64,000 bases of DNA from Cunninghamella blakesleeana (GCA_017871115.1 JAFCIZ010000006.1:2976001-3040000), one strand, 5' to 3'. Positions 53,129-64,000 are shown, numbered from the stretch's first letter. Translations and numbers: made by a program. Notes: generated from the letters alone by a model not told the origin.

Positions 53129-54998
53129 GTAATAACTATGATATTTATTTATTAAATTTATTTAATAAACATATGTATTTCCTTTTTTTTTTTTATTTAT
53201 TTCTTTATTTTCATTATATAAAGATGAAGAAGAGTTAAGAAGAGACATAGTGAATAGAAATTACAATACACCTGATTATTTTAGTGAAGGATTAAAACAT
53301 ACTATTCAAAAATGCCTTTCAACAGATCGACGAAGAAGATCAAGTTTATGCAATGCACTTCAAGGTGACCCATGGTTAAATGATTATGGAAGACTTGGTG
53401 ATTTATTTACTGATGCAAGTAATTATCATGCAGCAATGTATCAATTTTCAGCACCATCATTACATCAATATAATAATACCCCTGATACTACTGCCACTAA
53501 CACAAATAGGATGGATGATATAGCATTGGAAATTAGACAGAAAGAGCGTGAACAACAACAGCAACAATTTCTTCGGGATATAGAAGAAGAAAAGCGAACC
53601 GTATTTCAAATCAGAAAAAACATTATTTATCATGCTTACAACAAATCAAACTATTACTATACCCTTCATGGAAAACGTGATGATAGCATGACTTTGGAAT
53701 CAGCCCGATCTAAACTATACCAGGATATCCGTTCAGTTTTAAATCAAGTCTCTCTCGAATCTGTCGATATAGCTAATATTTTAAATGTCAAATCACCTGT
53801 TCAGAACCTATTTCAAAAATTAAGAAGATCAGAAAGCCATGCAAATTTATTAGTCTCTTCTCCTTTCTCATCCTCTACCAATACTACTACGACTCCTTCG
53901 CCACCATCCTTTGCAACAACAAAGTTATTATCTTCATCATCTTCATCATCTTCTTCTCTATCCTCTCTTTCATCCAATGAAGATTCCGCTTTACAACAAC
54001 AATCGAAAAGATCATCGGTTACATCACGGTTCATGAATTTGTCAAAAAAATCATCTACCTTAACTTTATCCCAACTATATCAAAAAAACAGTAATAATAA
54101 CAATAATAATAATAATAATAACAAAGAGAAAATATTTTATTTCACTATCCAGTCTAATGTGCGCGCTCTTTCCTCTGCCACCATTCTATCATTAAATTCA
54201 TCGCATACCGCCACCACTACATTACTAGATGACCAACGGGTTCCTACAACAGGTCAGCCCGATCAAACACAAGACGAATTTGAATTGACTTTACTAGTTA
54301 GATCGATTTGTGAATTACTTGGTGTAACCTATCTACATGAAACAAAATCAAAATTATGTTGTATGTTGGCCCTAGAAGATATCGTTCTCCCACCAACAAC
54401 AACAACAAATCATCATAACCAGCAACAAAAACAACAATTAAAAAAAATGGCGTCAACCAATACAATTGGACTATACTCTGCTGGGGATAACCAGTCAAAA
54501 TCATTACCCTCTCCCAATTTATTAAAAAAGAAACAAAGCTTTTCTTTCCATTCTTCATCCCCTTCTATGGATTTTAATAATAATAACAATAATAAGGACC
54601 ATTGTACAAGTCATCCTCCTCCTCCACATCGCTGGTTAAATCGACAATTAAATAGATTTTCATTACGACATACTAAGAGTGTACAAAATTTAAAATCAGC
54701 AATGCCTCTTACTACTAAAAATAATAACGATATTAAATTGATGGATGATGAACCTTTAATGAAAGAAAAAGACCAAGAAACAATTGGAACAGTCTACAAC
54801 AATAATACTAGTAATATCAATAAAGAAACCATAGCAAATGGTTTAGCTTTATTCATCGCTGAAGTAACTTTTATACCCTCTAAACAAAATGATGCAAGAT
54901 TACTGGCTTTAAAATTCACAAAAGTAAGCGGATCAGCAAGAATATATGAATTAGCTACTGGTTGGATTACAAGAATATTGAGGTCCAAAAATGATTGA
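51905..54998 (+). CDS. Serine/threonine protein kinase with C-terminal KA1-like domain (KIN1/MARK/AMPK-related)
   Basis: Five exons (51905-52243, 52368-52655, 52753-52849, 52941-53072, 53224-54998) encode 876 residues. The kinase domain spans about 77-335: glycine loop LGKGKFSEVMLA, FAIK lysine, HRDIKAQN catalytic loop, VDFGLSN, and a SPE in place of APE (SVFYYSPEMI). The C-terminal 55 residues fit the KA1 fold that binds membranes or autoinhibits MARK/Kin1 kinases: ALFIAEVTFIPSKQNDARLLALKF, TKVSGSARIYELATGW. The region between is low-complexity, with Ser, Asn and Gln runs. KIN1 of fungi controls exocytosis and polarity, so a similar role is likely but not proven. The intron between exons 4 and 5 carries a poly-A/T run at 53089-53126. 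Confidence 0.88.
53089..53126. repeat. Poly-T/poly-A run in a kinase intron
   Basis: About 10 T then about 29 A inside the fourth kinase intron. Length here may be affected by sequencing or assembly. Confidence 0.8.
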
Positions 54999-55277
54999 AT
55001 ATTTCCAAATATATAAAAATTATAGCACCATATATCTTTATATACATACACACACACCTTTAAAAAAAAAAAAAAAAAAGAAAAAAACTTTTTATATCTC
55101 AGCAAATCTTAAAAAAAAAAATCTTATTTTTTTTTTCTTTGATCCTTTTTTTCTTTTTTCTTTTTTCTATTGTTTCAAAAAAAGATAAAAAAAAAAAGGG
55201 AAAGGAAAAAAAACCCCATCATCACCATCACCTTCTTACCCCACCCCCTTCTTTTTTTTTCTTTTTCTTGCTTTCCA

Positions 55278-57232
55278 ATGCCTACTACATATATCAATGG
55301 ACCAGATACTCACTTACGATTAATACAAAGAACTCTCGTTTTAATATTTACCATTCTATCATTAATATGTGGTCTAGCTGTCACTTTCACCTATGGATGT
55401 ATTTATCAACATGATCGACGAAAAGCCAACCGAGTAACATTAAGAATGGTCATGATTGCTACAATCTCATCTATATTTTATTGCTGCTTTAATATTTACA
55501 ACTGGTCCATCATTTATACCTCTATGGCTTGTGATAGTACTCGTATCATTCTTTTGTTTTTTAATGCTCTTAGTACCTGTGCCTTGGCCTGTGTTGGTGT
55601 TAACTTGTTGTTCATGTTTGTCTTTCGTATAAAAAATTATTCAAAAATGGAATGGTATTATTATGGTGCTTTACTTGTTCTTCCTTTGGTTTCCATCTCG
55701 GTACCTATCTATCAAACTACTTTACCTGGTTCTAATCCAATTACACAATTCGACAAATATCACAGCTGTTGGTAAAAATAGAAAAAAAATACTAAGAAAA
55801 ATAGGAAAAATAGAAAATAGAAAAATAGATGTATATACACATATATTAATAATCTAGCCTTTTGTTTTCATTTTATATTTATTTTATTTTTAGGTATTAT
55901 ACTCATCATTTTGAAGGTTTAGAAGTGATCAATTTTTATTGGGTAAATATTAATAATAATAAAAATAATAAGTTTTTTTAAAGAAAAAAAATTAAAATAA
56001 AAATAAATAATACACAATAAGAATTTTCTAAACATTAACTTATTTTTCCATTTAATTTTTAATTTTATTTGTTTAAATATAGTTATGGTATTTTTGCTTT
56101 TTATTCGTTATTATCGTTATTTCAGCCATGTCATCTTTCATTGCACTAGTTAAATTATACCGTAATATTAGAAAAGCTCGTAATGAAACAGAAATATGTG
56201 GAGAATTATCTATTAATACAGAATATCCAATAAATGTGATTGGGAAAGTTGTTATACGATGTATTCTTTATGCACTCGGTAAGAAATTAATATTATTTAT
56301 TTTAATTTATTTTTATTATTGTAAGAGAAAAAAAAAAAGAACCCCGATGAAATAAATAATAGATGATTAATTATAAAAAATCTATTTATCTATCTATCCA
56401 TCTATATATATATATATATATATATAGTTCCTTTTATAGTTAATATTTGGACATTTTGTTTACAAGTAATAGAGATCAACCCACCTCGTTATCATTCACC
56501 AATAGCTATTTTTGATGCTATATTTTCTTCTTGTAGTGGTAAATTTAATTATACAAATATATATATATATATATATATATAGAAACCGAATTTATTCATC
56601 TTTACTTTTTTTTATTATTATCCATATTAGGTATTCTTATTAGTATCATTTTTTTCAGTGAACCAACCATTACAGCATATATTTCAGAAAAATATCGATC
56701 TAGACAGGAAATATATTATAATGAAAAAGAAAAAAATGAGAATATGAAACATGAAAAATATAATGATGATAAATACTCTATACAACTTCCATTAACAAAT
56801 ACCTATAGTAACACAATTGTATCGAATGATAGTTATCAACTATCACAGCTACAACAAAAACAAAAGATCAATAATAATAATGATAATCCACTTCACCATT
56901 CTATTCCAATAATTCAAATCGATTCAATTGATGACAAAAATAACAATAATATAGAAAAAGATGATGATAGTAGATCGCAAGATACAATAGTACCACCTCC
57001 GCCTATTTTTCAATCGCCATCCTTTTCTTCTCCATCACAACCTTTCATTCCTCATCTATCCTATCATCATACAACAGTCCATTCGAAAATGAATAGCCAC
57101 GACAATAATAATAATACATATCATAGTACAAATAATAATAGTACCGACTCTATACCCATGACTGAAAGAAATCAAATAGCTAATACAGCTAAATGGATTC
57201 TTCATCAACTTAAATCAGAAACCCCTTTGTAA
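55278..57232 (+). CDS. Seven-transmembrane receptor (GPCR-like)
   Basis: Five exons (55278-55771, 55894-55942, 56083-56278, 56428-56538, 56631-57232) encode 483 residues. Seven hydrophobic helices are visible: about 18-40, 56-78, 90-115, 125-145, 182-207, 231-263 and 269-292. A short extracellular N-terminus precedes them. Loop 3 is basic (RNIRKARNETEI) and the tail after helix 7 is 190 residues of Asn/Asp/Ser/Pro-rich sequence, a likely phosphorylated, arrestin- or G-protein-interacting tail. The layout fits cAMP-receptor-like/Git3-like fungal GPCRs; the subfamily and ligand cannot be set by eye. A conserved Cys in loop 1 (MACDSTRI) could pair with one in loop 2 (YHSCW). The start is the first ATG after a long poly-pyrimidine leader. 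Confidence 0.85.
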
Positions 57233-57517
57233 TATATACTTCATTTTCAAAATCATATTAATAATAAAAAAATAAAACAGTTATTTATCATTCTTTTATT
57301 TATTTCACATATACAAATAATAAAAAGAAGAGATTACTCTTATTTTTTATCGAATATAGACAATAGTGTTTTAAAAAAAAAAAGATTTTATGGTTTATTT
57401 ATCAAATTAAAATTAATAAAAATTAGAAGAAAGTGTGTATGTGTGTGCATGTGTGCGAAGGGAAAATAAAATTATGCTTTATTCCGCCGCCAAGATTTTT
57501 TATTTTTTTCCTTTTTA

Positions 57518-57847
57518 TTAAACACTACTTATCGAAGTATACGAGTTATGTTCTTCACGATGACTAAATAAGCTATATAAAAAAAAAAGAAGTAGAAATG
57601 AATAACCTATTTTATTTTATCTTCGCCTTTTTATATTGTATATTTTATATTCTTTTTTTATTTTTATATTTATTTACAAGTAGAGAACAAGACCAACAAT
57701 TGGGAAAAAGAAGACTAATAAACTCCAACCTAACTTTCCAGTGACTTCACGGTTTGACTTGAGTACTTCGAATAAAACAATTAAATCTAATATTAAAATA
57801 ATAAATCCAACAATCCCACCACTATAAGATAACATATTGTCGAGCAT
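57518..57847 (-). CDS. Small PLDc_N-type membrane protein
   Basis: Two exons (57847-57678 and 57572-57518) encode only 74 residues. Two transmembrane helices (GGIVGFIILILDLIVLFEVL and LGWSLLVFLFPIVGLVLYFL) flank a conserved turn, KSNREVTGKLGWS, matching the N-terminal domain of bacterial cardiolipin synthases and phospholipase-D nucleases (PLDc_N), which also exists as stand-alone proteins. No HKD catalytic motif is present, so it is not an enzyme by itself. The C-terminal tail FSHREEHNSYTSISSV lies in the second exon. The splice is supported by frame and by the conserved LYFLFS continuation. A role in membrane-lipid or stress biology is inference. It is convergent with the 7TM receptor, 285 bp away. 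Confidence 0.82.
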
Positions 57848-58418
57848 TTTTTTGTTTTTATTGTAAGATAGTAAATCAATTTAATAAAGAAGAAAAAGAA
57901 AAAGAAAAAGAAAATAGATACGTAAAACAATGATTTTTTAAAAAACCCGTTGATCACATTTTAAAACCCCGTTATTTTAAATTTTCCACCTTGTTTAACA
58001 AAATACAGCAACAACCTTCTTTTTCTTTTATTTTATTTTAAATGCTATGAATTCCATTTATAGTAAATTATCACTAATTTATATTTATATCAAGACATAA
58101 TAGTAATATATATATATATATACATACCTCTTTATCTTTTATCTCTTTATTTTCATCCATCAAAAGATTATATTTCAGAACAAAAAAATATTTATAAAAC
58201 ATACCCAATAAAAAGGATTCATTTTTTCAAACTATAAATCAGTTTTGGGTTTTTTAAAACATACATACATACGTGATTGTTTTAAAAAAATATTTAGACT
58301 TTACCATTTATATATTCATAGGTGCATATTTTTTTTTGAAGCTGCTTGATGAAAATCAAAATAATCATTTTGTGCCAAGTATTTTTTTTTTTTTGATCAA
58401 CGTACTTTCTCCCTCCCC

Positions 58419-58453
<35 letters not shown>

Positions 58454-59219
58454 CAGCGCAATTTCTTTTATTTATTATTTTTTTGTGATCATAGTTATGA
58501 AAAATAGGAAAATCATTTCCATATTTTTTAAAAAAAAAATTGTAAATAAATGTATATGCAAGCTTGTTTGGTTAACCTGTTACTTTTCCAAACCACCCAA
58601 TGGTAAAGATGATGCATTAACTATTTATGGTAACCATTGATAGATATTATTTTATTATTTTATTTTATCTTACTTTATTTCCTTTGTGTACGTACGTATT
58701 TATATGTATATATGAGAAAATATCTTTTTTATATGTTCTTAAGTACGTAAACGGATGTTTTTATTTATTTATTTATTTGTTTTTATTTGATGTATGTACT
58801 AATAGTTTAAAAAATAAAGAAAACGGAGTTGTAAAAACTAAAACAAAAAACAAGTCAATGGTTAAAAAACTTGTTTATCCTTATGATTACTTTAACATAA
58901 ATAAGCATATTTACTTATACATATATATATAATAATAATAACAATTTTATTATTATTGGTATTATTATTATTAAATGAATCAGTTGAGTAAAAAAAAAAA
59001 AAAAGTAGGTTTTAATATACTTAAACAAATAAAAACTAAATAAATAAAATAAAGGATTTGTGCTTGTGGGATTTCCTTTTTTGGAAGTGACTGTTTAGGT
59101 ATCTCGGAGAGCGGGAGAGAGAAAAAAAATTATAAAATAAATTGGTCGTTTGTTGAAACTTTCCTTTTTTCTCTTTCCCTCTTTTTTTTTTTTAAAAAAA
59201 AAAAGCTATAGAAATACAT

Positions 59220-59251
<32 letters not shown>

Positions 59252-59399
59252 AATATAAAAATATAAATATAAATATAAAATTTAATATATATTTATTTTA
59301 CTTCATTTTAAAACTATTAATTTATTTTTTTTTCTTTTCCAACTTTATTATTATTACTACTACTAATACCAACAATCATTTTATTTCACAAATAAATTA
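57848..59399. other. Gene-free 1.55 kb upstream of the PAS protein
   Basis: (TA)n at 58431-58453 after a short (CA)n, homopolymers and T-rich tracts. Hydrophobic frames at 58273-58488 and 58627-58932 are Phe/Tyr/Ile/Lys-rich without conserved motifs, so they are not called. Nothing else supported. Confidence 0.5.
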
Positions 59400-60230
59400 A
59401 TGGAAAACGAAGTCAGTTTTGTAATTATCTATGACAACACCCAAGAAAGTAAAGTCAAATATGTATCCGATTCAGTAACAGATATACTGGGATGGGAATC
59501 CAATGAATTGATTAATAGAACGGCATATTCCTTATTTCATAAAAACGATGTTCCAGCCATCCAACAATTACATTTGGCCATGGTATTTCAACAAAAGTTA
59601 TCATCCATGGTAACCTATCGATTCTTACACAAGAATGGGTTTTATGTACGGCTGGAATCAATTATTAACTTTTGCTATGATATCATTATTACCACTAATT
59701 CAATTTTTGATGAGGGATCCCTTGAACATAAACAACGAATGAATAGTATTGAAGAAGCCTTTTCTGTTGGTGAAAATGGGGAACTTGAATTGTTATCCAT
59801 GGGCTTAAGAACTCTGACACCAAGTGTATTATCTAAAAACGATACCAAACAACAATTTACAGGAACACAGCTTTGGCAAAAGAGATTAGCATCACAAGAA
59901 AGCGAACCAAGATTTTGCCTTATTTTAAATCGATATACGGAAGATATGAATATCATTTTCGCCACTCATTTAGCTACCTATTTAGTCGGAGTCTCCGTAG
60001 ATGATATGTTGGGTAAACCTATTTTTGATTTTGTTGATGAAAAGGATCATGTCATGTTGGAAGCCCAACTATCTACAACGAAATCCCATAGTTTATTATC
60101 TCGAGTTCGGTTTGGCTGGACTGTAGATCGCGATAAAGACTTATATCAGCCTGTCGATGGTTTCATTACTGGTACAACTGATGGTTTGGTGTTGATTGTT
60201 CGGCTACAACCTAAACCGCTCATATTATAA
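59400..60230 (+). CDS. Double PAS-domain protein
   Basis: An uninterrupted ORF of 276 residues, intronless, unlike nearly all its neighbours. Two PAS domains are visible: residues about 5-95 (VSFVIIYDNTQESKVKYVSDSVTDILGWESNEL with SLFHKNDVPAIQQL and VTYRFLHKNGFYVRLE) and about 170-275 (FCLILNRYTEDMNIIFATHLATYLVGVSVDDML, GKPIFDFVDEKDHVMLE, SRVRFGWTVDRD). The flavin-binding cysteine motif of LOV domains (GxNCRFLQ) is absent in both, so blue-light sensing of the white-collar type is unlikely. No DNA-binding or kinase output domain follows. It is probably an adaptor or ligand-sensing PAS protein. Start chosen at the first ATG. Confidence 0.85.
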   Translation: MENEVSFVIIYDNTQESKVKYVSDSVTDILGWESNELINRTAYSLFHKNDVPAIQQLHLAMVFQQKLSSMVTYRFLHKNGFYVRLESIINFCYDIIITTNSIFDEGSLEHKQRMNSIEEAFSVGENGELELLSMGLRTLTPSVLSKNDTKQQFTGTQLWQKRLASQESEPRFCLILNRYTEDMNIIFATHLATYLVGVSVDDMLGKPIFDFVDEKDHVMLEAQLSTTKSHSLLSRVRFGWTVDRDKDLYQPVDGFITGTTDGLVLIVRLQPKPLIL

Positions 60231-60533
60231 TTTTTTTCTTCACCCTGTTCTTTATTATTATTCTATTTAAATCCGACATTATTATTCCCTTATATACACA
60301 TATATAAATTATTATTTTTTTTCTACTTCTTTTTTATTACATATTTATTATGACGACGATTCTCTTTTTAAATTATTTTGTTAATACGATTTTTTTTTTT
60401 ATATTTATTTCCTACGTAGGTATTCTCTTTTTTATATATCTTTATTATTGAAACTCCTCTCACCCTCTCTTCCCCTTTATTGAAACTAAACCCTTATAAA
60501 TAGTACTTCTCCTTTTTATTGTTTATTTATATC

Positions 60534-60540
<7 letters not shown>

Positions 60541-60575
<35 letters not shown>

Positions 60576-60592
60576 CGTGTGTGTGTGTGTGT
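60541..60592. repeat. Compound (AT)n-(GT)n microsatellite
   Basis: About 16 AT units followed by about 8-10 GT-type units, in the intergenic region before the P-type ATPase. Confidence 0.9.
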
Positions 60593-60878
60593 ATTTGTGC
60601 GTGTATGTTAATTATAAATACAATGATGCCTGAATAAAAAATAATACGTAATAATAACACTTTTAAATTGTACCATTGCTTATCAACTCATATTTTACCT
60701 TTTTTTATTTTTTTTGCATTAAATTAAAATTATCAAGTCGGAATAGTTATTTTTTTAACAGTTAACTGCGTTCCCCTTTTGATATTAAAATAATTTTTTT
60801 ATAAATAATGCCTTTTCATAATATCATCACTCTCTTTTTTTTTTACTCTTTTCTCATTTCTCATTTCTCTTTTTTTTA

Positions 60879-60887
60879 ATGAAATAA
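60879..60887 (+). promoter_or_regulatory. Minimal upstream ORF (ATG AAA TAA) before the P-type ATPase start
   Basis: A two-codon reading frame, ATG-AAA-TAA, ends one base before the chosen ATG at 60889. If the transcript begins upstream, such a minimal uORF could reduce or tune initiation at the main start. Its presence is seen; its effect is inference. Confidence 0.35.
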
Positions 60888-60888
60888 T

Positions 60889-63800
60889 ATGAATTTGGAG
60901 GAAAAAGAACATTATTACCATGATATGGATGACCAAAGCCAAACTTTTATTGAATATCAAATAAATAAAAATGGTATATATAATATTATAGAATATAAAT
61001 ATAATACATAAAATATTGATCTTTTTTAATTTAATTATTATTATTTATTATTTACAAGTTCGTAATTTATGTCAAACTGATCAACCTATTGAAATATTAC
61101 AAATGCTTCAATATATCATTGATTTTCATATAAAAGAAGATGAACAGATTCATTTAAATAATGAAATTATGTTGGAATTATATGACGCTTTATTAAACTT
61201 GACAAAATTGGATCATCGCCCCTCCATTCTTTCTTTCCATAAAAAACCAACCAACTTAGCCATTGTTGCTTTTATTTTATTTTCTAATTTCCTGCAAAAA
61301 GGTTTAAAATCCGCTGATTTTTTTTTTTTTTTCTTAATTTTATAGAAAAAATTATAAACTGACTTTTTTTTTTTCTCTCTTTTTCATATTTTTTTAAAAA
61401 AAATTAGTTCCTGAATTTTTCATTATTGCAAGTAATAAACCAACTACTCAACTCTATGATGAATTAAACATTCAATACTATTTACAATCTGAAGTTTCAA
61501 TCAAACAAAAAGACGCAGCACAACTTATCATATCATTATTAACATTAAAAGAAAAAGATCAACCTCTAATCCATACAACAACTACTGGAACTACTTTATT
61601 ATCAAATTTACTTTCTTTAGAAAATGAAAAAGAAAATAAAACACCAACAATCACTAACAATATGAAAGTATTATTACCACCACCTTCATTATATTTTGAT
61701 TATCCTTGTTCCGTTTTATTAACCATGTATGCTTATACAGATATTTACCAAGGTATATCAAGTAAGATCTGCTCTCAACTTGAACAACAGTACGGAACTA
61801 ACCGCTTACCTCCTACCAAGAAGCCTAACATATTTATTATGTTATGGCATCAATTAACTGATTTTATGGTTATCATGTTAATGGTGGCTTCGATTGTGGA
61901 AGGTGCTCAACAAGATTTTAATAGTATGGCCATTTTATTGGTGGTGGTGGTATTAAATACTATTATTGGTTTGACACAAGAATGGAAAGCAAATAAAGCG
62001 TTAGATAGTTTAAATAATTTAAATATACCACAGGTAAAGTATAAAAACGTTTAAATATATAATTGTTTGACAAAAAAAAAAAAAAGGAAATGGCAATATA
62101 TTGATTCCATTTTTAATCTTTTCTTTTTTTCTTTTTTTTGAATTCTATACATATAGGCTAGAGTTATTCGTGATGGTAATACCCATTTTATTCCATCGGA
62201 CCAATTGTATCCGGGTGATATTGTTATTTTAGAAGAAGGTGACATGGTATGTATAAATACATTTTACGCTTTTTTTATTCTGGATTTATCATATAAAAAT
62301 ACTATATATAGAAAGTAAATGATTATTTGATGTTTTAATATACATACTTCTTTTCTCTATTGATTTACTAATTTAAAAAATTATAGGTGCCTGCTGATCT
62401 TCGATTAATTGAAACTAGTCAATTGGAATTAGTAGAAAGTATCCTTACAGGTGAAAGTCTTCCTGTCCAAAAATCAACTGATCCCGTTACATCAAAAGTA
62501 AAATAAACAAATAAAACGGATACTAAAAGAAAAAAAAAGAAAAATACATTTTTGTTATAGTTTCTCATTTTGAGGGTCAATAATTTTATTGCCACTATTA
62601 TGATTATTATTATTACTATTAGAACTGTCTTATTCCTGCTGCCGATTGTTTAGGAAATGCATTCATGTCAACTGTAGTTGCCCGTGGAAGAGGAAAAGGA
62701 ATTGTAGTTCGAACCGGTTCATATACTGAAGTATTAAATAATAAAATAGAAATTAATTTAATGATGACGATTATTATCATCATGTATTTATATCTTTTTT
62801 TTTAAAAAAAAAAAAAAAAATAGATTGGAAAAATTAGCTCTGCAATCCAAAATGGGTCAGATAAAAAAACAAAAACTCTTATCCAACGTAAATTGGATAA
62901 ACTTGGAAAATGTTTGGTTTTACTTGCTATTCTTTTATGTGTTCTTATTATTATTATTGGTGTTATTTGGAAAAAAAATGTTCGAGAGATGATTAATATT
63001 GGTTTAAGGTACACATTAAAAAATTGAATATATAATAGAAAAAAATTGGCACATGTATAGCTTTCTATGTTATAATCATCATTTATTACTATTCTTACTA
63101 TCTTTATACAAATTAATAAATAAAAATAGCTTGGCAGTGTCTGTTATCCCTGAAGGTCTTGTCGCTGTAACAACTGTGACAATGGCTCTTGGTGTTCGAA
63201 GAATGTCTAAAAAGTAAATATGATTAAATATATACACATAATTTGATGTATATACAAGTGTACTGATCATTCACCGTATTAATAATAATGATTTTTTTTT
63301 CTCTTTCATTTTATAATATTAGGCAATGTATAATAAGAACTTTACCAGCCGTAGAGTCATTGGGAAGTGTAACAGCAATATGTTCAGATAAGGTAAAAAG
63401 TTATATAAAAATAGAGTTTTTTCTTCTTGTTTGACTTTTTTTTTCTTTAAATATGAAAATATATATTGCATAATTTCCTATTTGGGTTTAGTATGTTTTT
63501 TAAAAAAAGTTTTTTTTTTTTTTCTTTTACTCTTAATTAATAGACGGGGACATTAACTATTGGGGATATGACAGTAACAAGCTTATGGACATCCGATGGT
63601 ACGGTTTATGATTTTACACATACAGAATTTCTTGAACAACAATTAAAGCAACAAAGAATAAATGGTTCTAAAAGTAACAATGTAAATATATCTAATCATC
63701 CATATTTTCCTCATCATCACCCATCGACTCTTCTTGAATATGCTATGATGATTAGCGCCCTTTGTAATAATGCAGCAACTAAATATATACCCGAAACAAA

Positions 63801-64000
63801 AGAAACCAAATCCATTGGCGATCCAACCGAGATAGCATTATTAATAGCAGCAGAAAAATTAAACATGGGACCTTCCCTTTGGGCATCTCAATATGGTTGT
63901 AAACGATATGAAGAAAAAGCTTTTGATAGCGATCGAAAATTAATGAGCGTTTTATATTCAACATCACTTTTATCATCATCACCATTGGCATTATCACCAT
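60889..64000 (+). CDS. P2-type cation-transporting ATPase, N-terminal part (cut by window edge)
   Basis: Ten exons are seen: 60889-60973, 61059-61301, 61408-62033, 62157-62246, 62387-62497, 62623-62730, 62824-63008, 63130-63213, 63323-63392, 63544-64000 onwards. Key marks: actuator TGES in LTGESLPVQ, transmembrane-4 motif [21 protein letters not shown], phosphorylation site ICSDKTGTLT, and the N-domain stretch GDPTEIALL. Exons 4-7 ([43 protein letters not shown]) resemble fungal ENA Na+/K+ pumps, whereas PEGL in helix 4 is the P2A calcium-pump form. About 220-240 residues precede the usual start region, [19 protein letters not shown]. The second intron uses a weak GTTTAA donor. Ion specificity is unresolved. 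Confidence 0.88.

Larger units (their letters stand above)
60231..60888. other. Intergenic, PAS protein to P-type ATPase
   Basis: 3' flank of the PAS gene, a compound AT/GT microsatellite, then a T/C-rich leader before the ATPase. No gene. Confidence 0.5.

Noticed and set aside
58273..58932. Two hydrophobic plus-strand frames that look like small membrane proteins
   Set aside because: Phe/Tyr/Ile/Lys composition matches random AT-rich translation; no conserved motif or partner exon.

Overview
The window looks like nuclear DNA of an early-diverging, filamentous, zygomycete-type fungus (Mucoromycota, most likely Mucorales). Evidence: it is very A+T-rich (by eye about three quarters); coding exons are broken by many short GT-AG introns with GTAAGT/GTAAAT donors and TATAG/TTTAG acceptors; introns and intergenic DNA are full of (TA)n, (TAA)n and poly-A/T tracts; and the genes include fungal families such as DEP-DH-PH-CNH RhoGEFs, a Zn2Cys6 regulator and a patatin lipase of the TGL type. 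I assign no species. I rebuilt 20 protein-coding genes by joining exons on splice signals and reading frame. No rRNA, tRNA or CRISPR array was recognised.

Layout. 1-10.2 kb, minus strand: glycine decarboxylase P-protein (cut by the left edge), the 18-exon NatB subunit NAA25/MDM20, and a secreted protein of unknown function. 10.8-16.6 kb, plus strand: mitoribosomal MRP10 and Rho1-type exchange factor A. 17.1-30.9 kb, minus strand: kynurenine 3-monooxygenase, an arylsulfotransferase-family protein, a single-pass membrane protein with a probable periplasmic-binding-protein-like ectodomain, and Rho1-type exchange factor B, a paralog of A. A 2.25 kb gene-poor gap (21.4-23.6 kb) holds possible relic coding sequence. 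31.4-35.8 kb, plus strand: patatin-type lipase and zeta-COP (RET3). 36.3-47.1 kb, minus strand: RNase P/MRP subunit POP1, a very low-complexity protein with a conserved C-terminus, and a Zn2Cys6 transcription factor. 48.4-57.2 kb, plus strand: a coiled-coil/ankyrin protein, a KA1-containing Ser/Thr kinase and a 7TM receptor. A tiny PLDc_N membrane protein lies on the minus strand at 57.5-57.8 kb. 59.4-64.0 kb, plus strand: a double-PAS protein and a P2-type cation ATPase cut by the right edge.

How the genes relate. There is no operon or obvious biosynthetic cluster; this is ordinary mixed eukaryotic gene content. Themes are cell-wall/polarity signalling (two RhoGEFs, KA1 kinase), sensing (7TM receptor, PAS protein), lipid and membrane biology (patatin lipase, zeta-COP, PLDc_N protein), NAD/one-carbon metabolism (KMO, GCV2) and RNA/protein maturation (POP1, NAA25, MRP10). 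The most interesting items are the inverted pair of RhoGEF paralogs with six shared introns, the PBP-like membrane protein, the P-type ATPase with mixed subfamily signatures and a long N-terminal extension, the unassigned secreted protein, and the 2.25 kb gap with imperfect repeats and a decayed reading frame.
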